Shown here: in pieces, positions 30,343 through 43,580 of the stretch
Numbering within the stretch: position 1 is the stretch's first letter
Layout: each line of letters begins with the position of its first letter
NCBI GenBank assembly: GCA_037179335.1
Contig: JAKZHN010000024.1
Span: 372,001-436,000 of the forward strand
Direction of reading: 5' to 3'
Length of the DNA: 64,000 bases
Origin: Cyclaneusma minus
Taxonomy: Eukaryota > Ascomycota > Leotiomycetes > Marthamycetales > Marthamycetaceae
Notes under the pieces: model-generated
Told to the model about the DNA's origin: nothing
Databases searched by the model: none
Seen by the model: the letters and a program-made list of their open reading frames with translations, nothing else
Translations under genes and position numbers: made by a program

Positions 30343-30596
30343 GTTGTCTGAATGCGAATTGTTTCGAGACGGGGCCTTGGTGCCGAGAAATCAGGGGACT
30401 GATGATGGTGCGACGCGTCAGGGAGTGAGAATAAAGAGCTTGCTTCTGGGAGACGCGTTTTCTGTCGGTGCGTGAAGTCCCGAAGCACTTTGTCGGTCAA
30501 AAGAGAGTCCGGCCCCGAGAAATATTTCGAGCATTGCACCTTTTTCGAAGAGCTCGTCGAACATCCTCGCAGCAATTCTCTCACCTCGACGCATAC
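30343..30596. promoter_or_regulatory. Bidirectional promoter region, NSE3/SLS1
   Basis: 254 bp separate the divergent start codons of NSE3 and SLS1, so both transcripts must start from this short interval or within the neighbouring leader. No TATA box is evident. The role is inferred from position. Confidence 0.5.
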
Positions 30597-33266
30597 ATGT
30601 TTGGCCGATCGGCTTCCGAGGCGCATATCTGCCTGCGATGTAGGCTTGCGCGTTCCAGACGCCCCCTTTCTGCCAAACCTCCAGCAATACCTGCCGCTAT
30701 CTCACAACGAAGTGTACGACGACAGCACAATGCCACCATATCGGAGAGCGCCGAGGCCGAGGAGCCCCAGAGCAAGTCGAAGCTCAAGTATGTAGGTTTG
30801 TCAGATGGTCCTCTGCCGGCATATGTCTCCTACTTGAAATCGCGCCCGGACAGCTGGAGGTCAAAATATAAGGTCGTCGAGAAGATCGAGCCACTAAACG
30901 TGGATTCGTTGGGCAAGCCGGCCGAGATCGTTGTCATGCGCCATTCTTTTATCAGACCTGCCCTGAAGAAACCGCCAATCGTGGATGAGCTCGAGCTTCC
31001 GGAGCAGGTGGACATACTGGACGAAATAGAAAAAGAGAGCCTTGGAACGCCCATAACTTGGAAGGAGGTGGAGCAAAATATCCATGATCTGCGGCCGCGC
31101 TCTTCCACCGGTAGCATCTCGTGGGAGGAGTTTCGTGAACTCGAGGGAGTGCTCGAGAAAGGCTTTACTGGATCTCAGCTGGGCAGATACATCAAGTTGA
31201 ACACCGCAACCAAATCAGAGGACGTTAAAGGCTCGTCGGAAGCAGAGACGACTTCGGATGTCATTCTCTATCAATCACCGTGGTTCCCCGATAAATCTGA
31301 ATTTGGCGATGCTTTCGACATTAGTCCAGTCCGAGGCTATGTATCACCAGCACACACACCCAAACAATTACTTGCTTTACGTTTGATACGACAATGCTGG
31401 CAGATTCATGTCGACGAGCTTGTCCACCAAGTCGGAGAGCTCGAGTTGGAACTCGATCCTCTAGCGCTTGAAATATTGCTCAAGGGTCAAGATTCCGCGT
31501 TGAAGAAGATTAGTGCCAGGTTTCTAACTGATGACCAAGAGAGGATAGAGGTTTTCCGCTCACGAAATGCCGTTCGAGTTACAGCTACAAAGAAGAAGGC
31601 CGAGACTCTTGCTGGAGAAATCCGCAAGCTTGGTAGCAAGATTCAGTCGTTGGATGTCGATCTAGAACCCCTTGTCTCTTTGCTGCCGTCTTCTAAACGG
31701 TCTCGGAAAGCTGTCGGTTATAGTCTTGATCCATCTCTTCTTTCTGAGGTAGCTACAATTACTAACACTGAAATAACTGGAGAGGAGGACAAGAAAGTGA
31801 GTTGCTTCACTTGTTCTGACCGCTAAATTGTCACTAATGTGCTCTTCAAGATCACAGTATCATACCTCGAAACAACTCAGGATGGACCTGTCCTCTCGAC
31901 AAGGGGCGAGACTGCCCGTCGTCTACTTTTGACCTCGCACGATTTCGGTGGACGAAGCCATGAAGAGTATGCGATTGCGGTCGAAAAGACAACGGGGCCT
32001 TTTGCTGAGATGAACTTCAAGGACCAGCAGCCGGAGACTCTATCTTGGCGCGACAGGACTCGAAATCTGGCCCGGTTGACCACTGCAACACGCAAAGAAC
32101 CCAATGTAAAGCCAGAGTCTCCGGCGTCTGAAGAGCCCAGTGCTACGGAGTCGGTAGAAATGCCTAAGTCCCGAGCTGAGGATTTTGACGAGCAGGTCTC
32201 TCAGAAGGTTGGGCAGAGTCTCAAAGAGCTTCGCTCTGGCGGTTCCGAGGATATCGCAAGAGACAAGAAGAAAAGCTCGTTCTGGGACTCGCGGTATTTC
32301 ACAGAATCGACCGTACTCGTCGGTCATCTTCTCCATGAAATGCCGAAAGGGGAATACGTCGTCAAAACCACCCCCAAAGATACACTTGAAACTAATCGGT
32401 TTCGACTATTCAAGCCTGCTAGCATCCAGCTCACCAGATTCCTACAGTATCATAAGGTCTCTGAAGTCTCCGACCATGGTACCAAACTCAAACTGCGCTT
32501 TCTTCCGTCTCCTTGGACCAGATATGGGCCGCAGGCCCTGAAAGCTTTTCCTGAACTTGAAATGCAATTTTCCATTGACCCCGAGACTGGCGACTTGATG
32601 CAGAACAGCATTGTTGCTATCGCTGAGCAGCACGCCAACTCCATTATGCTTCCTGATCGGCCTCTGGATCTGCGGTTCCAGCAACGCATAACATCTCGAA
32701 TGCGATGGGCACGATATACGGACCTTCCCCAGCTGGCGGAGTTCTTGGAAAACAGTAACTTGAGTACCATGAGCAAGATGCCTCTGGGAACCCCGCCGAC
32801 GCTGACCCTGCCAATTGCACAGCACCTCTGCGACACCAACGTGTCATTAGGCGGCGATGGGCGATTTGATCTGGAATCGAATGAAATGGACGTCGAGTAC
32901 ATGTTCGTGGGGCTGTCATACCAGGATACTATTGCGATGAACTTCTACGGGTGGAAGCTGTTCTACACGACTATTGAAGCTGGGAAGGCAGGGGGGCGTC
33001 GACACGAGCTGAAGTTGAAACCTACGCCCTATCATGATGGTGGAATCGAAGAGTCGCAGGCTAGGAGGAAGAGATTGGGCGACCAAGAAGAGAAATATGG
33101 ATTCATTGATGCGGCGTACTTGCTGGCCGAGGGCTTGAGGAGGCCAGATTCGGCGATGGTTCGGCGGACAGCGAGCTCACGACGGCCACAGTACAAGCTT
33201 TATGAGGGGAAACAACTCAAGTATTGGAATTGGAATATTGACCTGAAGAAAGAGGCCGATCAGTAG
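30597..33266 (+). CDS. SLS1: Sls1-like mitochondrial inner-membrane-associated regulator
   Basis: Large mitochondrial protein of the yeast Sls1 family (mitochondrial inner-membrane-bound regulator), which links mitochondrial transcription to translation at the inner membrane. Exons 30597-31796 and 31851-33266, separated by a 54-nt GTGAGT..CAAG intron, give 871 residues. The N-terminus (MFGRSASEAHICLRCRLARSRRPLSAKP) is Arg/Ser-rich, a presequence. ATG 30597 is chosen because it starts this presequence; the in-frame upstream extension has no ATG nearby. KH-like RNA-binding segments are plausible in the middle (VFRSRNAVRVTATKKKAETL) but not certain. The C-terminal half carries family blocks such as LPSPWTRYGPQALKAFPELE and the end YKLYEGKQLKYWNWNIDLKK. 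A charged linker at about 500-560 looks disordered. Confidence 0.82.
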
Positions 33267-33649
33267 AGAGACGGATATAGAGAGAAGGATATGACGGCGG
33301 CATGATGAGCTTGTAGGATAGAACTGTACGCTGTGTAAGGAGTGGTGTCTCGACTCCTGACAATATACAAATCGAGACAAATAGCTTGGTCACGAAGAAA
33401 GTTATGAACGAAGACGCTGGTTTAATGATCGTCTATTGAAGCCCAGATGTGTTCTCTTGTGCCGTATTCGCACTCGACAGCTCCAGTCTTTCGGAACTTG
33501 GATCTTTCCCGAGTTCGTGGAGTCAGCTCGCGGTCACATGGCTGAGACTCTCTTGTCGCCACCCAATTCTAATTTCTAAGGTAATCCTGAGTCCTGACCG
33601 TGACACCTTCCGATTCTGTGTTCACTATCAACGTTCTAGCCACCTGAGT

Positions 33650-33985
33650 TTTTCCCAATAACTCTGTATTCCTAGTCACTTGGATATCTCCTGAATGTTG
33701 GGATGTCTCCTGATTACTTGGACTGTTCCTAATCACTTGGATTTCTCTGAAATACTTGGATTTGTCCTGAATATTTGGGCTGTCCCTAGGTAATTACTTG
33801 GATGTCTCTGGAATTACTGGGCTTTCTTCCGATTACTGGGACTGTCTTTAATGACTTGGATTTTTCCGAATTATTTGGATTTCTTCAGTCTTCTGAATAT
33901 TTGGATGTCTCCTGATTACCCAGAGTCCTCTTAATTACTCCGATTTCTTCTAGATACTTGGAATTCTCCCCGGACCAGGGTGTGG
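33650..33985. repeat. Degenerate ~20-bp tandem repeat array (left part)
   Basis: Roughly fifteen diverged copies of a unit close to tacttggatttctcctgaat follow one another, with wobble in length and sequence. The same unit family reappears at about 51503-51700 beyond the A+T-rich block, in the same orientation. Confidence 0.75.
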
Positions 33986-35841
33986 GAAACTAAAGAGGAA
34001 AAACTAAAACTTAAGTTTAAAACTTAAGTTTCTAACGAACTAAGGAGGTCCCAAGTTTAGTTCCAAAACTTTAGTTTTTAGTTAGGATTTTAATTTTTAA
34101 GGCCATAAGGCATAGATAGCTTTACACCTAATTTTGGTGTGGTGGTATAAGCTTAGCCATGAATTATAGCGATAATTATAAATTGCAAATCCATTTTTAT
34201 ATTAGCCAGAATTGCTAATAGGCCAAATTACGTGTCAAAATGTCTTTTGCCATTTGCCTTGGTAAAAAATCTGTATTCCCTTTTTTAATACCTTTAAATA
34301 CCCATTATTTCTATTTTTAAAAATTTTGTATTCGTTTTTCAAATTTCTATTTGTGTAGACCGTGATTTTTATAATGATTTTATCCAAATGTAATTAATAT
34401 ATTATTTGAAAAAAGCTGGTAAAAATAAAAAAAATGCCAGCTGCCAATAGATTTTTTTTTTTTTTGCAAATTATTTATATTTAGCCAGGCTGTTAAATTG
34501 GCAAATATAAAGGCTTTTGGTATAATAATTTTTGTAATATTTAAAAAAAAGCTTAAATCTAGCGATAATGCTATTATTTATTATCGCGTTTATTATAAGG
34601 GGATTTTTACCAATCAATTGGAAGAAAATGCTGCAAAAAGAATTAAAAGGGCCGATTTTAAAAATGCTATGCCTATCTCTATTTTTTTTTAAATTTTAGG
34701 GTATTAGAAAACAGCAGGCTAAATTCCGCAAATTTCTAATGGCTATAATAATTAAAAACAATATTTTTTATTAAATTATTAATTTTTAAATTTAAGAAAA
34801 GCTTTAGTAAATAGTATTTTTAGTATTTTAAAGTTTTATATTTAAACCAATTGCTTATTTTACAATTTAAAATATTTATAAGCCTTAAAATTAAATATAT
34901 TAATTTAACCATTTTATATACTAACATTAATAAAAACAATTAAGCATAATGCTATTATTTAATTAATTAGCTATAATCCTATATAAAATTAAGTGGACGA
35001 ATTTTTGCAATTATAAATTGCTAGGCTGGTAAATATAAGAAAAAATAGGCTGGTATTATTTACTATTGGATTTTTAAAAAATGAAATAGCATTTAAAAGT
35101 CAAATGCCAAAGTTATAAATATAAATTTACTTTTTTTATTTAAGTTTTCGCTTTTTGAAAATGAAAATATAATAATTTTTGTTTTATTGCATAATATTAT
35201 TTTTTTAATTGTGATTTAAAATTCAAAATAATTTATTTAAATTTATATAACATAACTTTGTTTTAAAAATATAATATTTTAGCTAATTAATAATAAAATA
35301 CCAAATAATGGTATTGATATTTTGGATTATTTTTACAATTTTTGCAATTTCTAAATAAATTTTAATATTTTATTATTAAATTAAAAAGAAAATTTTTCTC
35401 TATTTCCAATTTTTTGTTTTTGCAATATTAAATTTAAATCATTTATATATCCCAATATTTATATTATATATTAACTGAAATTTTATTATAATTGAACTTT
35501 TTTACCAAAGTATTTTATAGCGGTATTTATTTAATGCAATAGCAATTTAAAATTACCAATAATTTTAATATTAAAAGCGTTATTTTTACTATAACGTATA
35601 ATCACGCTTTTGCTAATAATAAAATATTATGCGAATTTAAAAGTTTTAATATTAAAATTTAATAGCAATAAATTATTTATTTTATTTACCAGCCCTAGTA
35701 TTTTAATAATATTAAAAATAATATTTAATATATACCGTATATTATTAATTTTAGCGCTTAATAATTGCCTAAAGCTTTTAGTGCTAAATTATTAAAAATA
35801 CTAAAGATTTTTAAAATTAAATATAGCAAGGCTATAAAGAT

Positions 35842-36060
35842 TTATTATAATACTGACCTTAGGTGCCTTAGGCACGTGCCTCGGGCACGCGCCACGCGCC
35901 ACGCGCCCCAAGCCCTCTCCCGTGCCAAGCACGTAACCTTAGCGCTTTACGCTAGCTTGCAAGGCTTTTAAGGTTTTGCAAAGCTGCAAATTTCCTTTTG
36001 CAGCTTATAATATTGCTTTATTTTAATTCTTATCTTGCTTTTAAGCTGCTATAATAATTT
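35842..36060 (+). repeat. RIP-decayed repeat family 1, copy A
   Basis: About 219 bp aligning without large gaps to copy B. Its 5' half keeps G+C-rich words (ggcacgtgcctcgggcacgc) and its 3' half is A+T-converted. Differences to copy B are almost all C/T or G/A. Confidence 0.85.
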
Positions 36061-39000
36061 ATAAGTTTTTTTTACTAATTAATTTAATTTAAATTTCTTT
36101 AAAATAATTACAGCCTTTTATTTGCAAAAAAACGGTAGCCTAAAATCGCGCAATTTTTAAATTTTGCCCCAAATTTTGCGCATTTAATATACTTTTACCT
36201 TAAGCGTTATAATTTATAATGCTTTATAATTTTTAAATTAAAAACCTTGCATTATAATTATAACTATTATAGCTATTGCAAATGCAATAGCTAAATAATT
36301 TAAAATTATAAAACTTTTACATCTTAAAACCGCTTTTAAATATTTTGTCAATAAAAAATAAAATGGTATTAATTTTAATATTGCTATTTTTTTTTAAAAA
36401 AAATCCTTACCAATACTATAATCGAAAATTATATTTATTTAAAACCCTTTATATATAATATTAATAAAGCTACAAATAATTTATTTAGCCAACTTTTTAA
36501 TAATATAGCTAAAGCTATTAAGCTTTAAAATTAGCTTATTAATATTAAAGCTATTAGTTTTTATTTTTATTTTTTTTAAAATATTTATATTGCTGCGTTA
36601 AAAATCCCAAAAAATTTACCAAAAACAATCTTTTAAAGCATTAAAAAAGGTTTTTAATTTAAAAATTGCAATTGCGCTGCGCCTTATAAATTATAAATAA
36701 ATTTAGTTTTTAGCCAAAATAATTAAAAGCAAAGCTATATACCAATATTATATAAGCTTTAAAAAAAATTATTTTTAAAAAACCCTTTTAAATAGCTTTA
36801 GAAAATGCAAAAGCTTTATATAATGCCTTAATAAAAATTTATATTATTTTAAATAAATGCAAAAAAACTAAAAAAGCCTTAAAAAAGGTAAAAATAAAAA
36901 GAAATTAAAGCTTTGCTATATTTTATTTTAAATTTAAATTTCAAATATAGCTGGCTAATTGGTTTAATAAAATAAAAATTATTAAATTGCGCAATAAAAT
37001 TTCCAATATTTTAATTAGCTATTTTTTTTTTTGCAAAGAATAAATATATCAAATAAGTAAAACTCTTTTAGCGTATCAATAATTGCATTAAAAAAGAATT
37101 ATATTAAAAAATTGTAAATTATAATTAGCAAGGCCTTTAAATTTAATAAATTGAAAAACAAAAGCAATAGCAATAGCAATAATAATAACCAATTTAAAAT
37201 ATTTATTTTAATTTCCGCCAACCAAATTTAAAAATACTTTAATTAAAATAATTTTATAATTTTAAATATTATATTTATTGCACTTTGGGCATTTTTTAAA
37301 ATTTATTAGCAAAAGTATTGCTATAAATATAAATATAATTTTTATTTTTATTGCAAAAAACCCGGATATTAAAATTATAAATATATTAAAAAATTAATTG
37401 CAAATATTAAAAATATAGCTAATGGCTTTATTTTCAATAATTATTATAAAAATGGCCAGCCTTAAAATAAACCCTTATTTATATTTAATTTTAAAAATCC
37501 CAAATTTAAAAAAAAAACCCGCCGGGAAAAATTTAATAGCCGAAATTGAAAAAAAAAACCCCCCAAATTAAAAAGAAATAGGGCTAATATTTAATTATAA
37601 TAAATAAAACAATTAGCAAAAGCAATATTTATAGCGGAATTAGCTAAAATAGCATTTAAAAAATATTTTACCAATTTTAATTTTCCTTAATTTAAAAATT
37701 AAAAAAATATTTTCCCTTTTTTTAAATTCGGCTAAAATAAATATTTTTAACCGGAGAATAGCAATTTTTTAGCCTAAATCGCAATTAAAAAATATTAGAA
37801 AAAATATTATTAATTAATATAATATTTTTATAGCTTTAAAATTTACAAAATAAAATATTATTTTATATTTATTTTAACGAATCCTTATAATTAATATTAA
37901 TTAATATTTTTTATTTTTTTAATATATAAATTTATTTATAAAAGCCTTAATTAATAATAAATATTTTAGCATTAATTTTATTAATAACAAATTTATTAAA
38001 ATATATAATGTACTTTTATTAATCTTTTTTAGCCTAGGATATTAGCCTTAGCTAATACAATACCTGTTCTTTCGGTCGTTTAAATATTAATAATTAAAAT
38101 TGCTATTTAAAATTATTTTAAAAAATAGGCTTTTTTTATTAAATTTTTTAAAATAATACCAATTATTTTTGGATTTTTATAGCTAGAAATTTATAATTTA
38201 GCTATTAATTAGGCCAGAAAAATATTTTATTAAAGGCAAAATTATTATATGAAAAATTGTTTTTTAAAAGGCTATTATTTAATATTAGTTTTTTTTTATA
38301 TAATATCCCATTCATGTTTTTTTATTAAAAAAAAGCTAATATTTAAAATAATATTTTTTATATTTTCTAAATTAATATTCTTTATATTTTTTATAATATT
38401 TTATATTTTATCCATTATAAAAAGAAGAAAAAATATGCGTAAAAAAAGCATTTTTTTTAAAAGTTAATTAAAGTTTTATTTTAAAATAAGAGTTTTATAT
38501 TATAAAAAAAACCCGAATTTAAAAAAAACCAAAATTAAAATTTGCATAATATATAATAGCAAATAAAATTTTAATACCTTATTAAAGAAATAGCAAATAA
38601 AATTTAAATTATTACCAAAAAAATAAAAAAGGCAGCATTTTTATTATTAAATACCCTTATTTATATTTTTTAATTAATATTAAAAAATTGCCAATTTAGG
38701 CCAAATATATATTTTTTTTAAAATAATTTTTAAAATAAATTCTATCATATTTGCCCATTAAAAAGAAATTTAATATATAAGACTTATTTAAAAAAAGCTA
38801 AATAATATTTTAAAATTACCAAATTTAATATAAAAAACTATTTTTACGGGCCGAAAATATTTAAATAAGCTATGCTTTTTATTTTTATTCGCTTATAATA
38901 ATTTTGTAGCTTTTTATTATTTTAAATAAAAAATTTATAATTTTTAAAATATAAATAAATTAAGCAAAATTATAAAAAAAAATTAAATTTATAAAAAAAC

Positions 39001-42000
39001 CGCTTAATTTAAATAACAAAAAGACTTAAAATAAGCTTTTTAAATAGCTTTATAATATATTATATGCCTTTTGTTTTAAAAAGGCTAATAAATTATTTTT
39101 AAGGCAATTATAAAATTATAAAATTAAATTATTATTTAATATAAAACCATTATATAATAAAAAAAGCCTTTTTTATTTAAAAAACTAAAATATATTAAAA
39201 AATAGCTTGATAAATTTTGTTTTTTATAAATTTATTTAAAAATTAAAATCCAAATATATTATGTTATTAATATTAACCGCCAAACTAAAAAAAACAAATT
39301 AAAATCATAAAGAATTAAATAATATTATTATTAAAAACCGCTATTTTTTGCTATTAATTAAAAAAAACTTAAATATTATATATAAAATTAAAATTTATAC
39401 CAAATTTAATATTATTGCAATATTTACTAAATTAAAAATAGCAAAAAAATAAAAATAAAAAACGGCATTTATTATCCATTTTGGATTTTTTGAATTATTA
39501 ATTATATTTTTTAAATTTTGCAATATTTTAGCCTTATTTTAATATTATATTAATAATATTTAATTTAATTTGTAAGATAAAATATATATAGCTTATTTAA
39601 ATAATATTTTAAGTTTTTGAAATAATTTAAAAAAAATACAAAAAAATATATTTAAAAAATAATTCATCGCTTAAAAATATCGACTTTTAAATTAATATTT
39701 TTAAATATAAATTTAAAATTATTTATATTAAATATTCAAGCTTTTATATTATATTAAATAATATAAAAATAACCCCAAATAAAATATTTGCTATTATAAT
39801 TTAAAAGCTACCAATTTTTATTCGGAATTTTTAAAAATTTATAAGATTTGCTATTTTTTATTAAAAAAATATTTGGAATCTTTTTAAAATAGCCAAGCTA
39901 TTAAATAACCTAATTAAAAAAAAGGAAAGCTTAATAAAATGCTTTTAATAAATTTAAATAGGTATTTATTTTAACCTTAATTTTGGCTTTTTTTAATTAT
40001 AATAAACGGATAATTTTAAAAACAAACGCCTTAAATTATACTTTTAAAAAATGCTTTCTTGATATCAAAATGACATAATCTTTTAATTTATAGCCTATTT
40101 TTTTTAAAAATTTATAATTTTGCAAAATGCAATTATAAAATCTATAATAAAAAGCTTTTAATTATTATTAACTACTTAAAAAAAATGGAAATTAAAAATT
40201 TAAAAACTATTAAAAAATATAATAATTTAAAATATTTTCTAATAATTAAATAGCTAAATTAAAAATAAATTTATTGGTTTAAATTCTTTTCCGGCTTCAA
40301 TTTTAAAATTATTTACAAATTAAAATTTTAAATAATAAAGGCAAATATATTAAGCAGGCTTTTAAAAAACCGATTTGAATATATTAAAAATAAAAAATTA
40401 TAATATAAATAAAAAATATTATTACTAAAATTTAAATTTTTATTTAAAGCATTAAAAACTTTAATAATAAATTTACAAAAAATTAGCTTATTTTAATATT
40501 TATTTTAAATTTAAAGCAAAATTTAAAAAATCCAATTAAGAAAATTATTAAAAAAGCTTATAAAATATTAAAAACAGCTATACTAGTATTGGTAATTTTA
40601 AAAAATAAAAGTTTTAAGGCTTGGCTAAAAAAAATTGCGGCAAATTTTTAAAAAACAAATATTTAATTTTTTTATTTTAAATGGCAAAATTATATTAAAA
40701 AACCCAAAAAGCGCAAACCGGATATAAATACCCTCTAATATTTTTAATTTGGCAATTTACATTATTTATAAATATTATTTTATAGCTATAACCGGATATT
40801 TAAAAAAAACTTAAAATCCTGGCAAATATTAATTAATATTATTAATGGCTTGAAATATTTCGAAATATTGTAAAATATATTAAAAAATATAAACTCTGCA
40901 ATAAAATTAAATTGTTAATGCTATTATTCCCTGGATTTTTGCAATTTTTACCAATTTTATTTAAGGATTAATTAAATATTTTAATAAATTATATTATATC
41001 TTTGCTTAAATGCATTAAAAATGGCTGCATTTATTAATATATTATAATAATAATATACAAATTTACCAAAATACGACATCTTATTTTTATTATCGGCTTT
41101 AAAATTAAAAAGCTTGCAAAACTCTTTATTAATAAAATTTATTGCTTTTATAGCATTTTTCATAATATTATTTTAAATAAAGAAATTTAATTTGTTTTTT
41201 AATTTTGGAAATATTTATTTAAAAAGGTAAAAATCGAATTAAAGCCTTGTTCTTTTTATTATTTTAAAATAAATAAATAAATTGAAAAAATCCAACGCTT
41301 ATTTAAAGCAATATTTAAAAAGCTTTATATTTTCTGCCTAAAATAATTAGGTAAATTGGCTATTATTAGCTAAATTTGCTTTTAATAACCAAATATTTAA
41401 AATTACCAAGATAATGCTATTTTTTGCCAATTATAAATTTTATTTAAAAATAGGTATAAAGCCGTTTTAATTTTGCCTTTTAAATATAACCGCCATTTAA
41501 AAATAAGGATTTTATAAAGCCAATATTATTCTAAACCAAATAAAGCAAATTTTACCCAATTTAAAATACTGGCTTAATAATCAATTAATTGCTATAAATA
41601 AAATAATAATATTTATTATTTTAAAGCCCCAATTTTTAAAATAAACTAACATATTTATATTAATATTAACAATATAAAAATTAATTGCCTTCTAAAAAAA
41701 TAGGCCAAATTATAAAAAAAATTTAAAATATATAAAAACGCCTGCTTGTTTGATTTTTTTAATAGCATAAAAGTTTTTCCAGTATTTTATATATATTTCT
41801 TTAAGCCAAAACCAAAAACAAAGAAATTTCCAAATTAAAAGGAAATTAATAAATGGAAAAATAAAAAGATTAAAGACAGATTTTTTTTAAAAAGAAATTA
41901 TAAAACAATTATTAAAAAATAGAAATTTATTAGTATTTTAAATATTTATAATTAAAATACCCGTTTGAATTAAGGCCTATTATATTATATTAAATAAATA

Positions 42001-42420
42001 AATTATAGATTAAGCTGGCAATTAAAAATGAATTTTTATAGCTTTAAAAAATATTTATAAAAATAATATTAAAATTACCTAAATAAATTAGGACTTTTAG
42101 GCTTTTTTATTAAATAAGCCCTATAATATAGCGAAGGCATATTATAGCTATTTTCTATAATATAAGAAACCACTTTAATATAAAATTCTAATTGAATTAT
42201 AGCCGCCCTAATATTTAAAAAATAAAAATAAAATAAAAAGGCTGCGGTATAAATAACAAAAGCAAAAACAGCTATTTGTTTAAAAAAATAGTCTAGAAAA
42301 TATAATTTTAAGCGTTTTAAAAAAAGTATAATAAATTTTATAAATTTTATAAATTACAATTAAAAAATATTAAGGGATTTTTAGCGTTATTTGGGATAAA
42401 TAGCAATTTAAAAAAGAATA

Positions 42421-42640
42421 TTATTATAATATTAACTTTAAATGCTTTAGGCATGTATTTTGGGCATGCGCCACGTACCACGCGTCCTAAGCCCTTTTCC
42501 ATACCAGGCACGTAATTTTAGCGCTTTGCGCTAGCCTGCAAGGCCCTTGAGGTTTTGCAAAGCTGTAGATTTCCTTTTGCAGCTTATAACGTCGCTTTAT
42601 TTTGACCCCTGCCTTGCCCTTAAGCTGCCGTGACAGAATT
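42421..42640 (+). repeat. RIP-decayed repeat family 1, copy B
   Basis: Counterpart of copy A. Here the 5' half is A+T-converted (ggcatgtattttgggcatgc) while the 3' half keeps G+C (gacccctgccttgcccttaa). The two copies are damaged in complementary halves. Confidence 0.85.
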
Positions 42641-43380
42641 ATTGGCAAACAAAATATGAATAAATCCCTTTGCAAAATATATTATATTATTGCTGGGTTT
42701 TTTTGCCGGCTATTTTAAGCCATATACAAGGAAATTTATAAACAATTTAAAAATTAATGGTTTTTTAAATTTAAGCAATGTTTTTTTAAATTTTGCAATT
42801 AAATAGGGCTTTAGCTAGGATATGCTAAATGTTTTTATTAAATAAAAATAATTGGTTAAATAAATTTATAAAAATTAAATTCAGAATTGTTTTATTTAAA
42901 TTTTTAAATTAATTAATAAAAATTAGGATTTGCTAAAGATTTTAAAAAATTGCTTGGGAGTATTTATTAAAATATAAATTAAAATTTAAAGCGAAATTTA
43001 TTTTATTTTATATAAATATTTTTAAAAAGCTTTGCCAAAAGCAATTTGAATATAAATACCGGGCCAATATTATTATTGCTTATATAGCAGTTTATAAAAA
43101 ACAAACAATTATTTTATTAAAGCTTTATAATTTAATATTGCTATTATTGCTATTATTTTGCATTTTTGTATTAATTTAGAAAATTTAAAACAAATCCTTA
43201 ATCATAATAGCCTTAAATATATATAATTATTAAAAACTTTAAAAAGCAATTTAAGCTTTATAAAATCAAAAAAAGAAAATCTAGGAAATTGCCAAAAAGA
43301 AATAAACTATTGCTAATTTTTCTTTTGCTTTACAAAAAGATTAAATTATAAAAGTGTTACACGGCGCCGAGGAGGGCACA

Positions 43381-43580
43381 TTGCGGGCACCTTATAAGGC
43401 ATATATACTAAATAAGCGTAAAAGGTAAGCGTTGTTTATTAAAAAAGCTAAATAAAGCTTTTAATATATAATATTTAGGCATTGCTATTTTTATTTAAAA
43501 AAATAATTATTATTATTTACAATTAAAAAGAATATATAACGCATTTTTATTTGCTAATTTGTTTTTAATTATTATAATAA
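43381..43580 (+). repeat. RIP-decayed repeat family 2, copy A
   Basis: About 200 bp beginning ttgcgggcaccttataaggc; it aligns to a second copy near 50.9 kb. Shared anchors include cttttaatatataatattta and gctatttttatttaaaaaa. Mismatches are mainly transitions. A G+C-richer remnant (acggcgccgaggagggcaca) lies immediately upstream. Confidence 0.8.

Noticed and set aside
38249..38467. 72-codon hydrophobic ORF in the A+T-rich block
   Set aside because: Phe/Ile/Lys composition follows from A+T content; no conserved features. The same applies to 34498-34692, 40981-41163 and 50055-50300.
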